Shown: positions 29,985 to 40,736, counted from the first letter of the stretch. The stretch: DNA of 64,000 bases from Nonomuraea angiospora (GCF_014873145.1 NZ_JADBEK010000001.1:9176001-9240000); one strand, 5' to 3'. Notes: generated by a model not told the origin, from the letters alone. Program-made: numbers and translations.

Positions 29985-30003
29985 ACCGAAGGGGGGCTGT
30001 TGC

Positions 30004-30660
30004 ATGGACATCATCGTCAAGGGCCGGCACACAGGCGTGAGTGATCGGTTCCGTGACCAAGCGATGACCAAGCTGGCCAGGATCGAACGTCTGGACAACA
30101 AACTCATCCGAGTCGATGTGGAGGTGTCGAAAGAGCGCAATCCCCGCCTCGCCGACCAGCGCGAGCGCGTCGAGCTCACCATTCACTCTCGAGGACCGGC
30201 CATCCGCGCCGAAGCCTCTGCCGACGACCGATTCGCAGCCCTCGACATGGCCCTCGACAAGCTGGAAGGTCGCCTCAGGCGGCTGGCCGACCGGCGCAAG
30301 GTCCACCACGGCAACCACTGCCCGCCCTCTGTGGCGGAGATCACCGCGACCCTCCCCGACGTCGCGGACCTGGCCCCGCGGGCGGCCACCGTCCCCGCCG
30401 AGGCCGAAGAGGACGAGCAGGTTCAGCGCGACCAGCGCTACGACGACATCGTCCCGATCGAGATGGACGGCGAAGGGCCGCTCATCGTCCGAGAGAAGTT
30501 CCACAAGGCGGAACCCATGACCATCGACCAGGCCCTCCTCGAGATGGAGCTGGTCGGGCACGACTTCTATCTGTTCCGTGACAAGGAGAGCGGCCAGCCG
30601 TGCGTCGTCTACAACAGACGCGGCTACAACTACGGCGTGTTGCGGCTCGTAGAGCCATGA
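30004..30660 (+). CDS. hpf: Long-form ribosome hibernation promoting factor
   Basis: The 218-residue protein has an N-terminal RaiA/HPF domain (MDIIVKGRHTGVSDRFRDQAM, residues 1-100), a variable acidic linker and the C-terminal dimerisation domain (VREKFHKAEPMTIDQALLEMELVGHDFYLFRDKES...VVYNRRGYNYGVLRL). Long HPF pairs 70S ribosomes into inactive 100S dimers in stationary phase or stress. The start is firm, with AAGGGGG before the ATG. Position between comF and secA equals mycobacterial Rv3241c. Confidence 0.95.
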   Translation: MDIIVKGRHTGVSDRFRDQAMTKLARIERLDNKLIRVDVEVSKERNPRLADQRERVELTIHSRGPAIRAEASADDRFAALDMALDKLEGRLRRLADRRKVHHGNHCPPSVAEITATLPDVADLAPRAATVPAEAEEDEQVQRDQRYDDIVPIEMDGEGPLIVREKFHKAEPMTIDQALLEMELVGHDFYLFRDKESGQPCVVYNRRGYNYGVLRLVEP

Positions 30661-30755
30661 TCGCGCGCTAAAAGATCTTCTCGACCACCCGAGAACCGCG
30701 GCTCCCGTGCCATCATGGCGGTTCAACGGCTCTGGCCCCCCGACGAGGAGGAGAC

Positions 30756-30836
30756 GTGAGCGAGCTCAGTCAGGTTCAGATGGGCGAGCGAAGCGAGGCA
30801 AAGGCTGTCGCGAGGCGGATCAAGGAGGCCTCGTGA
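30756..30836 (+). CDS. 26-residue upstream ORF coupled to the response regulator
   Basis: GTG at 30756, preceded by GAGGAGGAG, opens a 26-codon frame, VSELSQVQMGERSEAKAVARRIKEAS. Its TGA (30834-30836) overlaps the GTG of the regulator as GTGA. The peptide is not a known family. Its own codons contain the AAGGAGG ribosome-binding site of the regulator, so ribosomes finishing here would be well placed to restart. The segment GAGCGAAGCGAGG is the kind of motif repeated near starts in related genomes and might instead be a repeat element. Confidence 0.45.
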   Translation: MSELSQVQMGERSEAKAVARRIKEAS

Positions 30837-31531
30837 CCGAGTCTGGCGAGGTCCGTACGTCAGCGAGCGAGCCGATCCGCGTGCTGATCGTTGACGATCA
30901 CGAGCTGATCCGGCGGAGCCTGGCTCTCGCGCTGGCCGCTGAGCCCGACATCGAGGTGGTCGGCGAAGCGAGTGACGGGCAGGAGGCGGTCGAGTTGGCC
31001 AACCGCCTCATGCCCGACATCGCGCTCATGGACGTACGCATGCCGCGGCAGGACGGGATCGAGGCCACGAAGGGCATCAAGGCCTCGGTCCCGAGCACGC
31101 GCATCATCATGCTGACGGTGAGCGACGAGGAAGAAGACCTGTTCGAGGCCATCAAGGCGGGCGCCACCGGCTACCTGCTCAAGGACGTCCAGATCAACGA
31201 CGTGCCGGCCGCGGTGCGCGGCGTGCACGAGGGCCAGTCCTTAATCAACCCGGCGATGGCCGCCAAGCTCATCACCGAGTTCCAGAGCATGAGCCGCAAG
31301 GAGTCCGAGCGCCCTCCCCAGCTCCCCGTCCCCCGCCTGACCGATCGCGAGATGGAGGTCCTGCGGCTGGTGGCCAAGGGGATGAACAACCGCGAGATCG
31401 CCAAGCAGCTGTTCATCTCCGAGAACACCGTGAAGAACCACGTCCGCAACATCCTCGACAAGCTGCAGCTGCACTCGAGGATGGAGGCCGTGGTGTACGC
31501 GGTGCGAGAACGCATGCTGGAGATCACCTAG
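30833..31531 (+). CDS. NarL/LuxR-family response regulator, orphan
   Basis: The 232-residue regulator has receiver pocket IVDDHELIRRS, phosphoacceptor Asp67 (ALMDVRMP), switch MLTVSDEEED and LLKDVQ, and a LuxR HTH (LTDREMEVLRLVAKGMNNREIAKQLFISENTVKNHVRNIL). GTG 30833 sits 5 bases after AAGGAGG. No histidine kinase gene is adjacent, so the signal source is unknown; the same orphan lies between hpf and secA in Streptomyces. Translation is probably coupled to the 26-codon ORF before it. Confidence 0.9.
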   Translation: MTESGEVRTSASEPIRVLIVDDHELIRRSLALALAAEPDIEVVGEASDGQEAVELANRLMPDIALMDVRMPRQDGIEATKGIKASVPSTRIIMLTVSDEEEDLFEAIKAGATGYLLKDVQINDVPAAVRGVHEGQSLINPAMAAKLITEFQSMSRKESERPPQLPVPRLTDREMEVLRLVAKGMNNREIAKQLFISENTVKNHVRNILDKLQLHSRMEAVVYAVRERMLEIT

Positions 31532-32272
31532 CCGTCCGCGCAGGTCCCCTCACCCCGCGCCCCATCCGGACGGCCAGGGGTGAGCAGCCACCTACGCCCA
31601 CGAGGCCGTATCGCCCGGCCCTCACCCACCTGGACGGCCGGGGGTGAGCAGCCACCCACGCCCACGAGGCCGTATCGCCCGGCCCTCACCCACCTGGACG
31701 GCCGGGGGTGAGCAGCCACCCACGCCCACGAGGCCCTGTCGCCCCGGCCCCGCCGACCTGGACGGCCCGGGAGCAGGCAGCCCCCAACGCCCACGAGGCC
31801 GCGCCGCCCCAGCTCAGCCTGAGCCCGCGGGCCAAGGCCGTGGCGTGCCTTTTGGGGCGGCCAGGGGACAGAACAGCCACTGCCGCCCGCCAGGCCGGAT
31901 CCCTTCAGCGCCCACCTGAGCGGCCGCGAGGCAGGCAGCCGCCACCGCCCGCGAGGCAGGTCCCCTCAGCGCCCGCTTGGGCGGCCGCGAGGCAGGCAGT
32001 CACCACCGCTCTGAGGCCGCGTTGCCTCGGCTCTCAACGGGGCGGCCAGGGGGGAGGGGCAGCCACCACCGCCAGCCGCGAGGCCGGGTCCCCTTGGCGC
32101 CCACCTGGGCGGCCACAAGGCAGGCAGCCACCACCCCGCAGCGCCCATCTGGGCGCCCACGAGGCAGGCAGGCAACTACCGCCGCCCGCGAGGCCACGTC
32201 GCCCGGGCTACGTCTGGGCAGCCAGGGGGACAGGGCCGCCACCGCTGCCCTGGCGCCGCCCTGCTGGAACTG
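31532..32272. repeat. Degenerate tandem array, 60-64-bp unit, about 11 copies
   Basis: Copies begin at GGACGGCC at 31568, 31632, 31696 and 31760, exactly 64 bp apart. The first three are almost identical (core GGGGTGAGCAGCCACC, then CACGAGGCC and CTCACCCACCT). Further copies to about 32270 are diverged, with spacing drifting to 60-64 bp, around a core GAGGCAGGCAGCCACCACC. Open frames through it encode only Pro/Arg/Ala-rich sequence without ribosome-binding sites, so I treat it as non-coding. It fills the gap between the response regulator and the convergent glycosylase gene. Confidence 0.85.
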
Positions 32273-33478
32273 CTATCTGGCGGTGGCGTTGATGGCGGTG
32301 TTCAGGATGGGGACGAGTTCGGGCGGATCGGCGCGCTCGACCCGTACGGTGTCGCAGCCCACCCACTCCGCCGCCGACCACAGAGCGTCGCCCAGGGCGT
32401 CGGCCCACTTGGCGGCCGACAGGCCCGGCTCCAGGTGGAGCTGCCGGATCACCAGCGTGCTGCCCTCGCGGGCCGGGTCGACGCGGCCGATCAACCGGCC
32501 GCCCGCCAGCACGGGCATCGTGAAGTAGCCGTGGACCCGCTTGTGCTTGGGGACGTACAGCTCAAGCGTGTACTGGAAGCCGAAGACGCGCTCGGTGCGG
32601 CCGCGGTGCCAGATGAGGGAGTCGAACGGCGACAGCAGCGTCGTGCGGTGGCGCCCGCGCGGCTCGGACTCCAGCGCCACCGGGTCCGCCCAGGCGTTGG
32701 GGGTGCCCTTCTTGCCCGGCCAGCCCGCGACCGTCACGGGCACCAGCCCCGCCGCGCCGCTGCGCAGGGCCGCGTCGAGCATGGCGGCGTACTCGCCCTT
32801 CAGGCGCAGGAAGTCGATCAGGTCGGTCCTGTTGGCCACGCCCAGGGAACGGCCCGCCACGGCGGCCAGGCGTACGACGCACTCCTCGTCGGAGAGGTCA
32901 TCGGCCAGGAGCTCCGCGGGGATCACGCGCTCGGCCAGGTCGTAGACGCGCCGCCAGCCGACACGGCGGCTGCAGACCAGCTCGCCGATGTCGAGCAGCC
33001 ACTCCAGGCCGATCTTGGACTCGGACCAGTCCCACCACGGGCCGCCGTTCTTGGCCCCGCCGACGTCCGAGGTCGTCAGCGGGCCCTGCTCGCGTACCTG
33101 ATCGAGCAGCTTGTCCACCCCGTCGGGGACCTCGTGCCAGCGGTAGCGCCGCTTGCGGTAGGCCCGGCGCCGGAACGAGTAGAGCGGCCAGTGCTCGACG
33201 GGCAGGATGCAGGCGGCGTGGCACCAGTATTCGAAGCTCTGGGCGGGGTTGTGCCAGTAGGCCCGCTCGATGCTGGCCCGTCCCACCGCACCCAGGCGGG
33301 CATACGCGACCAGCTCGTGGGAGCGCGCGAGCACCGAGATCGTGTCGAGCTGCACGGCGCCCAGCCTGCGCAGCATCGCGTGCGCCCCGCCCTTGCGCGC
33401 GTCGGCGCCGATCATGCCCTGGGAGCGGAGGATGATCCGGCGGGCCTCGTCGAGGGTCAGGTCGGTGGTGCCGGTCAT
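32273..33478 (-). CDS. Winged-helix DNA glycosylase of the AlkX/YcaQ (HTH_42) family
   Basis: The 401-residue product has the family layout of three winged helices and a beta-barrel. Near the N-terminus QLDTISVLARSH contains the catalytic QxD (Gln43, Asp45) characteristic of AlkX/YcaQ, enzymes that unhook interstrand crosslinks and remove N7-alkylpurines. Related AlkZ proteins protect producers of azinomycin-type antibiotics but carry QxQ; the QxD here points to the housekeeping AlkX class. The C-terminus includes SPFDSLIWHRGRTERVFGFQY, another family motif. It stands alone between two repeat-filled spacers. Confidence 0.85.
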   Translation of the reverse strand: MTGTTDLTLDEARRIILRSQGMIGADARKGGAHAMLRRLGAVQLDTISVLARSHELVAYARLGAVGRASIERAYWHNPAQSFEYWCHAACILPVEHWPLYSFRRRAYRKRRYRWHEVPDGVDKLLDQVREQGPLTTSDVGGAKNGGPWWDWSESKIGLEWLLDIGELVCSRRVGWRRVYDLAERVIPAELLADDLSDEECVVRLAAVAGRSLGVANRTDLIDFLRLKGEYAAMLDAALRSGAAGLVPVTVAGWPGKKGTPNAWADPVALESEPRGRHRTTLLSPFDSLIWHRGRTERVFGFQYTLELYVPKHKRVHGYFTMPVLAGGRLIGRVDPAREGSTLVIRQLHLEPGLSAAKWADALGDALWSAAEWVGCDTVRVERADPPELVPILNTAINATAR

Positions 33479-33596
33479 GTCTGCGACTGCCTATGGCGAT
33501 GCATGCGAGCAATCTAGCGACGCCCACTGACAAAACGCCCCCGCACGTCCCACCCCCTGGACGCACCACCCGCTATCCCCGCCCGCCCGCTAGCGC

Positions 33597-33733
33597 TGGC
33601 ACCGCTCACGCTTGGCCGGGCGCGTCTGCTGGCTGGCACCGCTCACGCTTGGCCGGGCGCGTCTGCTGGCTGGCACCGCTCACGCTTGGCCGGGCGCGTC
33701 TGCTGGCTGGCACCGCTCACGCTTGGCCCGGCC
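33597..33733. repeat. 37-bp perfect tandem repeat, 3.7 copies
   Basis: Units start at 33597, 33634, 33671 and 33708, exactly 37 bp apart. Each reads TGGCACCGCTCACGCTTGGC, then CGGGCGCGTC and TGCTGGC. The first three are identical; the last changes after CTTGGCC. Perfect identity implies recent expansion or homogenisation. Confidence 0.95.
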
Positions 33734-34358
33734 TCAGGCCAACGTCCGAATTGCCGCCAGCCGCCCCCCCCGCCAGCCGTCCCGGCTCGCCGTCGCTGAT
33801 GTCTTCCTGGCCGCCGTTTGCCAACGCCGATCGCGCCCGCCTTGTCGCCGCCGACACCGCCAGACGCTGCCGCGCCCGGTCACCCCGCCGTCAACGTCAG
33901 CCGTCTCGTCACGCCGACACCCGACACCCGCACCGACGATGCCACCGAGGCCACTCGCGCCTGCTGATGCGACTCTCGCTTGGCGAGGCCGCCCGCCCGC
34001 CGAGGCCACGGGCGCCGGCTGAGGCCAGGCGCGCCTGCTGAGGGCACCTCGCCTGCCGAGGGCATTGGCGCCGGTTGGGGCCACCCGCGTCCCGCCCGGG
34101 CAGCAGGTAATGGCGCCCGTGACAGCCCGGCGTGCCCCTCAGCGCCGCCTGTCCGGTCTGTCTGTGGCTCGTACGCCGCGTGCCCCGCCCGCCTACGCAG
34201 CCGCTCATCCTTGCCCGACACGCGCGGCGGGCTCGTCGTTACGGGGATTGTGCTTGCCTATTACGAAAAGCCGCTGCCGGTGCCCTTAAGGGTGCTCATG
34301 GGCGGTGTGGGAGACCAACCCCGGGCGGCGTGCGGAGCTTGGGGGATGGGAGCTGGCG

Positions 34359-34381
34359 GGGCACCCTTGGGGTGGGTGCCC
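34359..34381 (-). terminator. Hairpin downstream of the small membrane-protein gene
   Basis: GGGCACCC (34359-34366) pairs with GGGTGCCC (34374-34381) around a 7-nt loop. It lies 17 bp beyond the stop of the leftward gene at 34399. No T-run follows, as is common in high-G+C actinobacteria. Confidence 0.45.
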
Positions 34382-34398
34382 GCCCGGTGAAGCCTGCG

Positions 34399-34659
34399 TC
34401 AGCGGTGATCTTCAGCGCGCATGCCCACGCGGGGCGCGTCGATCACGACGTCGGTGAAGATATCGAAGACAAGGGCCAGGACGCCGCCCACGACGAACGC
34501 TCCGGCGCCCACCCAGACGAGCGTCCAGTTGGCGACCGTGAGGCCGAAGCCGGCCACCACCGTGCCCACCAGCATCACCGTCACCGCGAGCCACGATGAC
34601 GCGCGCCCGGCGTGGCTCCCGAGATTCTCCGTATGCTCCGACTTCTTCCCCTCAACCAT
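34399..34659 (-). CDS. Small two-helix membrane protein, HGxxPAAW-like
   Basis: The 86-residue product has a short polar N-terminus, then HAGRASSWLAVTVMLVGTVVAGFGLTVANW and a second helix (LVWVGAGAFVVGGVLALVFDIF). The HAGRASSW segment just before the first helix resembles the HGxxPAAW motif of a small actinobacterial membrane family, with Pro-Ala-Ala replaced by Ala-Ser-Ser. The ATG at 34659 follows AAGGA at a suitable distance. Function unknown. It diverges from secA. Confidence 0.65.
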   Translation of the reverse strand: MVEGKKSEHTENLGSHAGRASSWLAVTVMLVGTVVAGFGLTVANWTLVWVGAGAFVVGGVLALVFDIFTDVVIDAPRVGMRAEDHR

Positions 34660-34882
34660 GACTAATCCTTCCTTTGCCGGTTATCGCGCTTAATGGTGCG
34701 AGCCGGCTCTCAACCGGCATACCCTCTGCCTTGACCCATTCTCCCAGATGGGTGTGGCGCCCTCGTCGTCACGGTGGCTGTGTCTGGTTGCGGAACCGCC
34801 TACGATGGCAACGGGGAAGTTTGTCTCGGCCTCTCCTCCTGGCGGCGCCGCCGGGGTAGACCTGCGAGGAGCTTTACATAAA

Positions 34883-37672
<2,790 letters not shown>

Positions 37673-37683
37673 CGCTCTTTTTC

Positions 37684-37711
37684 GAGACCCCCACCTCCGG
37701 GTGGGGGTCTC
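37684..37711 (+). terminator. Rho-independent terminator after secA
   Basis: A perfect 12-bp stem, GAGACCCCCACC (37684-37695) with GGTGGGGGTCTC (37700-37711), encloses a 4-nt loop and is followed by CCTTTTTC. This is the clearest intrinsic terminator in the window, 11 bp past the secA stop. Confidence 0.95.
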
Positions 37712-37754
37712 TCCTTTTTCTGTCGTCTTTTCTGGGCCTTTTAAGTGCCCTTTT

Positions 37755-38207
37755 CTACGCCGTTTCAAAGTCGGTGCAGAGCCATTGGGCGCCTCTCCGC
37801 TCGAGGCGTATCGCCAGGACGCGGTTGCGGTCGCCGCAGTGCACCAGCATGCACATCTCCACGGCGCCGTCCCTGGGCTCCTTGACGTGCACGCTGCCGG
37901 CGAACGGGGGGCGGCTGGTCCGGATCATCTGGCCTGCCTGGACCAGCTCGCGGTAGGCGCGAGCTGTGAGCTTGTCGGCCACGGTCTCCGGCGGGCGGCG
38001 GCCCGCGAGCACCTCGGCCAGCGCCTGGCCGAGGTGGCGCAGCTTGCGCTCATCGGGGATGGATCCCGGCGGGCCCCATACGAGGGGGTGGGGGTCCAGG
38101 GCCAGGGCGCCGTGGATTTCCGGGGGTGCGATTTCCGAGGTCGGCTGCTCTTCGTCGTAGGGGGGTTCGGGGGTGGGGGTGACGCCGATGCGGGGGGTTG
38201 TTGACAC
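37755..38207 (-). CDS. Rv3235 family protein
   Basis: The 150-residue product starts MSTTPRIGVTPTPEPPYDEEQ and has a Pro-rich first third. Then comes the conserved LRHLGQALAEVLAGRRPPETVADKLTARAYREL and a C-terminal ALAIRLERRGAQWLCTDFET. This is the Rv3235 family, found near secA across actinobacteria, function unknown. The GTG at 38207 has GGAGG four bases upstream. It converges on secA, whose terminator lies 44 bp beyond its stop. Confidence 0.82.
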   Translation of the reverse strand: MSTTPRIGVTPTPEPPYDEEQPTSEIAPPEIHGALALDPHPLVWGPPGSIPDERKLRHLGQALAEVLAGRRPPETVADKLTARAYRELVQAGQMIRTSRPPFAGSVHVKEPRDGAVEMCMLVHCGDRNRVLAIRLERRGAQWLCTDFETA

Positions 38208-38584
38208 GCATCCTCCAAATTCTTGGACGAAGAAAGAATCGTTATAAGGAGTTTTCGGTCCGGCTCAGGAATACAAATGCCGCCAACTTCTCCTGGGGGT
38301 GGTTGGGTTTGTCCGTCTTTGATGGTGAAGATTTTTGGAAGTTGGATCCCCTGGGGGTGGGGGTGGGGCGTTTTCTGGGCGTGATTGTTTGGGCTTCGGG
38401 TCACCCCAAACGGTTTTGGACATGCGTTTGACGGGGTGCTGGTCGTCCCTTTTGCTGGGGGTGCTGGTGGGCTCACGCCGTTGGTTGGCGCCGGGTGCGG
38501 CCGTGGGGAGTCTCGGCGATGCGGCGCTTAGGGGCGGGCGGGGCGCGTTTGTCCTCTGGGCGGGCGCCCTGGAAGGCATAAGGA
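38208..38584. promoter_or_regulatory. 377-bp gene-free region, GT-rich, G-quadruplex candidate
   Basis: No gene is supported. The + strand is unusually G- and T-rich. GGGGG-T-GGGGG-T-GGGG followed by GGG within 9 bases (about 38353-38379) meets a simple G-quadruplex pattern. The region must include the promoter for the Rv3235-like gene at its left end and the 3' end of the nagE transcript at its right end. Confidence 0.35.
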
Positions 38585-39898
38585 CTAGGTTTCGCCTGAG
38601 TCGACGTCCGGTTCGGGTTCGCGGCCCGGGGTGAGGATGTTGAGTTTGCGGATGAGGAAGGTGAAGACGGCGTAGTAGACGACGCCGTAGATCACCCCCA
38701 GTATCAGGATCCCGGGCAGATTCTGGGTGTTGGACTTGCTGGCGTTCAGGAGCATGTCGAGCAGGCCGGCGGAGAAGCCGAATCCGAGTTGTCCGCCGAT
38801 CAAGGTGGTCAGGGCCATGGCCAGGCCGGTCAGGATGGCGTGCACCACCAGGAGCAGGGGGGCCACGAAGATGAAGGCGAACTCGATCGGCTCCGTGATC
38901 CCCGTGACGAACGACGCCAGGGCGGCCGAGAGCATGATGCCGCCCACCGTGGCGCGGCGGTGGGGTGGGGCGGCGCGCCACATGGCCAGGGCGGCGGCGG
39001 GCAGGGCGAACATCATGACGGGGAAGAAGCCGGCCATGAACTGGCCGGCGTGCGGGGCGCCGCCGAAGTAGCAGTTCCAGTCCCCGCCCAGCACCCGGCC
39101 GCCCACCTCGCACTGCGGCACCACGTACCAGACGACGGAGTTGACGAAGTGGTGCAGGCCGAGGGGGATGAGGAGGCGGTTGACGAGGCCGTAGATGCCG
39201 GTGCCGATCGGGCCGATGGCGGCCAGGGCCTCGCCGGCGTGGCGGATCCACTCGCCGATCACCGGCCACAGCCAGCCGAAGACCACGCCGATGAGCAGGG
39301 CGACGATGGAGGTGATGATGGGGACGAATCGGCGACCGCCGAAGAAGGCCAGCCAGGACGGCAGCTTGATGCGGTGGAAGCGCTGCCAGAGGACGGCGGC
39401 GACCAGGCCCATGACGATGCCGCCGAGGACCTTGGTCGGGTTCTGCATGCCGTAGTTGATGATCTCCTTGATGCCCTGGGCCTGGGCCTCCTTGATGAGG
39501 ACGGTGTCGCGGATGTCGGAGCCGAAGAACATCACCTTGGTCACCCGGTCGAAGACCAGGTAGCCGACCACGGCGGCCAGGGCGGTGGAGCCGTCGGCCT
39601 TGCGGGCGAAGCCGATCGCCACCCCGACGGCGAACAGCATCGGCAGGTTCTCGAACAGCGCCGCGCCGGCCGCGGCCAGCACCTCGGCGACCTGGTTCAT
39701 CCAGGCGAACCCGGCCACGTCCGCCAGGCCGCCAGGCTCGGCGCCGTTGGAGCCGAGCATGTCGGGCTGGCCGAAGCGCAGCAGCAGGGCGGCGGCGGGC
39801 AGGGCGGCGATGGGCAGCATGAGGGAGCGGCCCAGCCGCTGGAGCACGGTCATCACGCGAGCGAACGGCGAAGGCCGGGCGGCGGTGGTCTCGTTCAC
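38585..39898 (-). CDS. nagE: PTS EIIC permease, N-acetylglucosamine type
   Basis: The 437-residue membrane protein has about ten helices and the glucose-family EIIC signatures SLMLPIAALPAAALLLRFG, IGLHHFVNSVVWYVVPQ-like (PLGLHHFVNSVVW) and the substrate loop ITEPIEFAF. It is a free IIC without fused IIB or IIA, as in Streptomyces NagE2, so it needs the EIIB encoded at 41863. It imports and phosphorylates N-acetylglucosamine through the HPr and enzyme I encoded nearby. It follows the GntR gene by 28 bp and is probably co-transcribed with it. Confidence 0.88.
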   Translation of the reverse strand: MNETTAARPSPFARVMTVLQRLGRSLMLPIAALPAAALLLRFGQPDMLGSNGAEPGGLADVAGFAWMNQVAEVLAAAGAALFENLPMLFAVGVAIGFARKADGSTALAAVVGYLVFDRVTKVMFFGSDIRDTVLIKEAQAQGIKEIINYGMQNPTKVLGGIVMGLVAAVLWQRFHRIKLPSWLAFFGGRRFVPIITSIVALLIGVVFGWLWPVIGEWIRHAGEALAAIGPIGTGIYGLVNRLLIPLGLHHFVNSVVWYVVPQCEVGGRVLGGDWNCYFGGAPHAGQFMAGFFPVMMFALPAAALAMWRAAPPHRRATVGGIMLSAALASFVTGITEPIEFAFIFVAPLLLVVHAILTGLAMALTTLIGGQLGFGFSAGLLDMLLNASKSNTQNLPGILILGVIYGVVYYAVFTFLIRKLNILTPGREPEPDVDSGET

Positions 39899-39926
39899 CG
39901 GGCGTTCCTCCGAGCCGGGTGAGGCC

Positions 39927-40667
39927 TCAGCCCCGTCTTACGGGCATTTCCAGAATGGTGCGCAATTGGTAACGGTCCGCACGATACGTGGACACGCCCA
40001 GCTCCGCACAGACGCCGCCGGCGAACGACCTGCGCTGCAGCAGCAGTACGGCGCCGCCGCGCGGGAGCTTCAGCAGGTCGGCGTCGCTCGGGTCGGCGAT
40101 GCCGCCGTCGATGGTGAGCTCGCCGGCGTCCATGACCAGGCCGTAGCGGCTCTCCAGCAGCTCATAAAGTGATTTTTCCGACAAGTCGTGGGAACCCAGG
40201 TCGGGGGCGAGCTTGACCGGGATGTGCGCCCGTTCGATGGACAGCGGCTCCCCGTCGGCCGTCCGCAGCCGCTCGATGAAGTGCACCTCCTCGCCCGGCT
40301 GGATCCCCAGCTCCTTGGCGAGGTGCGCGCTGGCCCGCACGATCCGGCGATCGAGGTCGCGCGAGCCCGGGATCATGCCCCGAGCCCTCATGTCGTCGGT
40401 GAACGACGTCAGCTGCAGCGCCAGCTCGATCTTGGGCCGGGCGACGAACGTCCCCTTGCCGGGCACCCGGTGCAGGCGCCCCTCGGACACGAGGTGGTCG
40501 ACGGCCTGCCGTACGGTCATCCTGGACAGGCCGAAGCGCTGGCAGAGCTCCCGCTCGGACGGGATGGCCGCCCCGATGCTGAGCTCGTCGCTGTCGATGA
40601 GGTCCAGCAGGATCTCGCGGAGCTGGAAATACTTGGGCACCGGGCTGTCCGGATCGATGTGCGCCAC
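39927..40667 (-). CDS. dasR: DasR-like GntR/HutC family repressor
   Basis: The 246-residue regulator has a GntR winged helix (FGLSRMTVRQAVDHLVSEGRLHRVPGKGTFVARPKIELALQLTSFTDDMRARG, quoted for comparison with DasR) and a HutC/UTRA effector domain that in DasR binds glucosamine-6-phosphate or GlcNAc-6-phosphate. The segment KGTFVAxPK...ALQLTS(F/Y)T(E/D)DMRA is shared with Streptomyces DasR. GTG 40667 sits four bases after GGAGG. The gene faces a perfect palindromic operator and is coupled to nagE, so it likely represses the whole locus and itself. Whether it is the global DasR or a local NagR-type paralogue cannot be told here. Confidence 0.8.
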   Translation of the reverse strand: MAHIDPDSPVPKYFQLREILLDLIDSDELSIGAAIPSERELCQRFGLSRMTVRQAVDHLVSEGRLHRVPGKGTFVARPKIELALQLTSFTDDMRARGMIPGSRDLDRRIVRASAHLAKELGIQPGEEVHFIERLRTADGEPLSIERAHIPVKLAPDLGSHDLSEKSLYELLESRYGLVMDAGELTIDGGIADPSDADLLKLPRGGAVLLLQRRSFAGGVCAELGVSTYRADRYQLRTILEMPVRRG

Positions 40668-40714
40668 GGATCCTCCCCTCGATCGCGACCTTGGCAATGG
40701 GTTATGGTTCGTAC

Positions 40715-40736
40715 TGGTCTAGTCCGGACTAGACCA
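40715..40736. promoter_or_regulatory. 22-bp perfect palindrome, DasR/NagR operator (dre-like)
   Basis: TGGTCTAGTCC (40715-40725) is followed at once by its reverse complement GGACTAGACCA (40726-40736). The known DasR site is close to ACTGGTCTAGACCACT; this element reads as two overlapping dre half-sites facing each other. It lies midway between the divergent regulator and SIS-deaminase starts (48 and 57 bp away), the expected place for an operator controlling both. Confidence 0.85.

Larger units (their letters stand above)
29376..30003 (+). promoter_or_regulatory. 628-bp comF-hpf intergenic region with structured leader
   Basis: No long gene is supported. From left to right it holds a TTACGG direct repeat near 29382-29393, two small ATG frames (see separate entries), the palindromic ATCAC-CGTAC-GTGAT near 29559, and a nested hairpin. 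In the hairpin the inner stem CGAGGG/CCCTCG (29765-29770 with 29780-29785) sits inside an outer pairing of CTGCCTTC with GAAGGGCAG. This lies upstream of hpf, whose expression is stress-controlled in related bacteria, so a regulated 5' leader or small RNA is plausible. G+C and codon pattern here differ from flanking genes. Confidence 0.4.
33479..34398. other. 920-bp gene-free spacer with decayed repeats
   Basis: Apart from the 37-bp array described separately, 33734-34200 consists of loose copies of GCC(G/A)AGGCCAC and CGCGCCTGCTGAGG motifs spaced about 25-35 bp. Overlapping open frames on both strands are low-complexity and lack start signals. No gene is supported. The right end carries a hairpin that may terminate the small membrane-protein gene. 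Confidence 0.6.

Noticed and set aside
29360..30000. c-di-AMP (ydaO) riboswitch or tRNA in the comF-hpf gap
   Set aside because: The conserved riboswitch motifs and a T-arm/cloverleaf pattern were looked for by eye and not found.
31708..32292. Long Pro/Arg/Ala-rich open frame across the 64-bp repeat array
   Set aside because: No ribosome-binding site, composition follows from the repeat itself, and frames are open on both strands; most likely non-coding repeat DNA.
33734..34221. Overlapping open frames on both strands right of the 37-bp array
   Set aside because: Low-complexity, no start signals and no recognised family; frames stay open only because of high G+C.
38335..38634. Rightward 99-codon frame between the Rv3235-like gene and nagE
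   Set aside because: Starts at a TTG without a ribosome-binding site, Gly/Arg-rich, and overlaps the end of nagE antisense.
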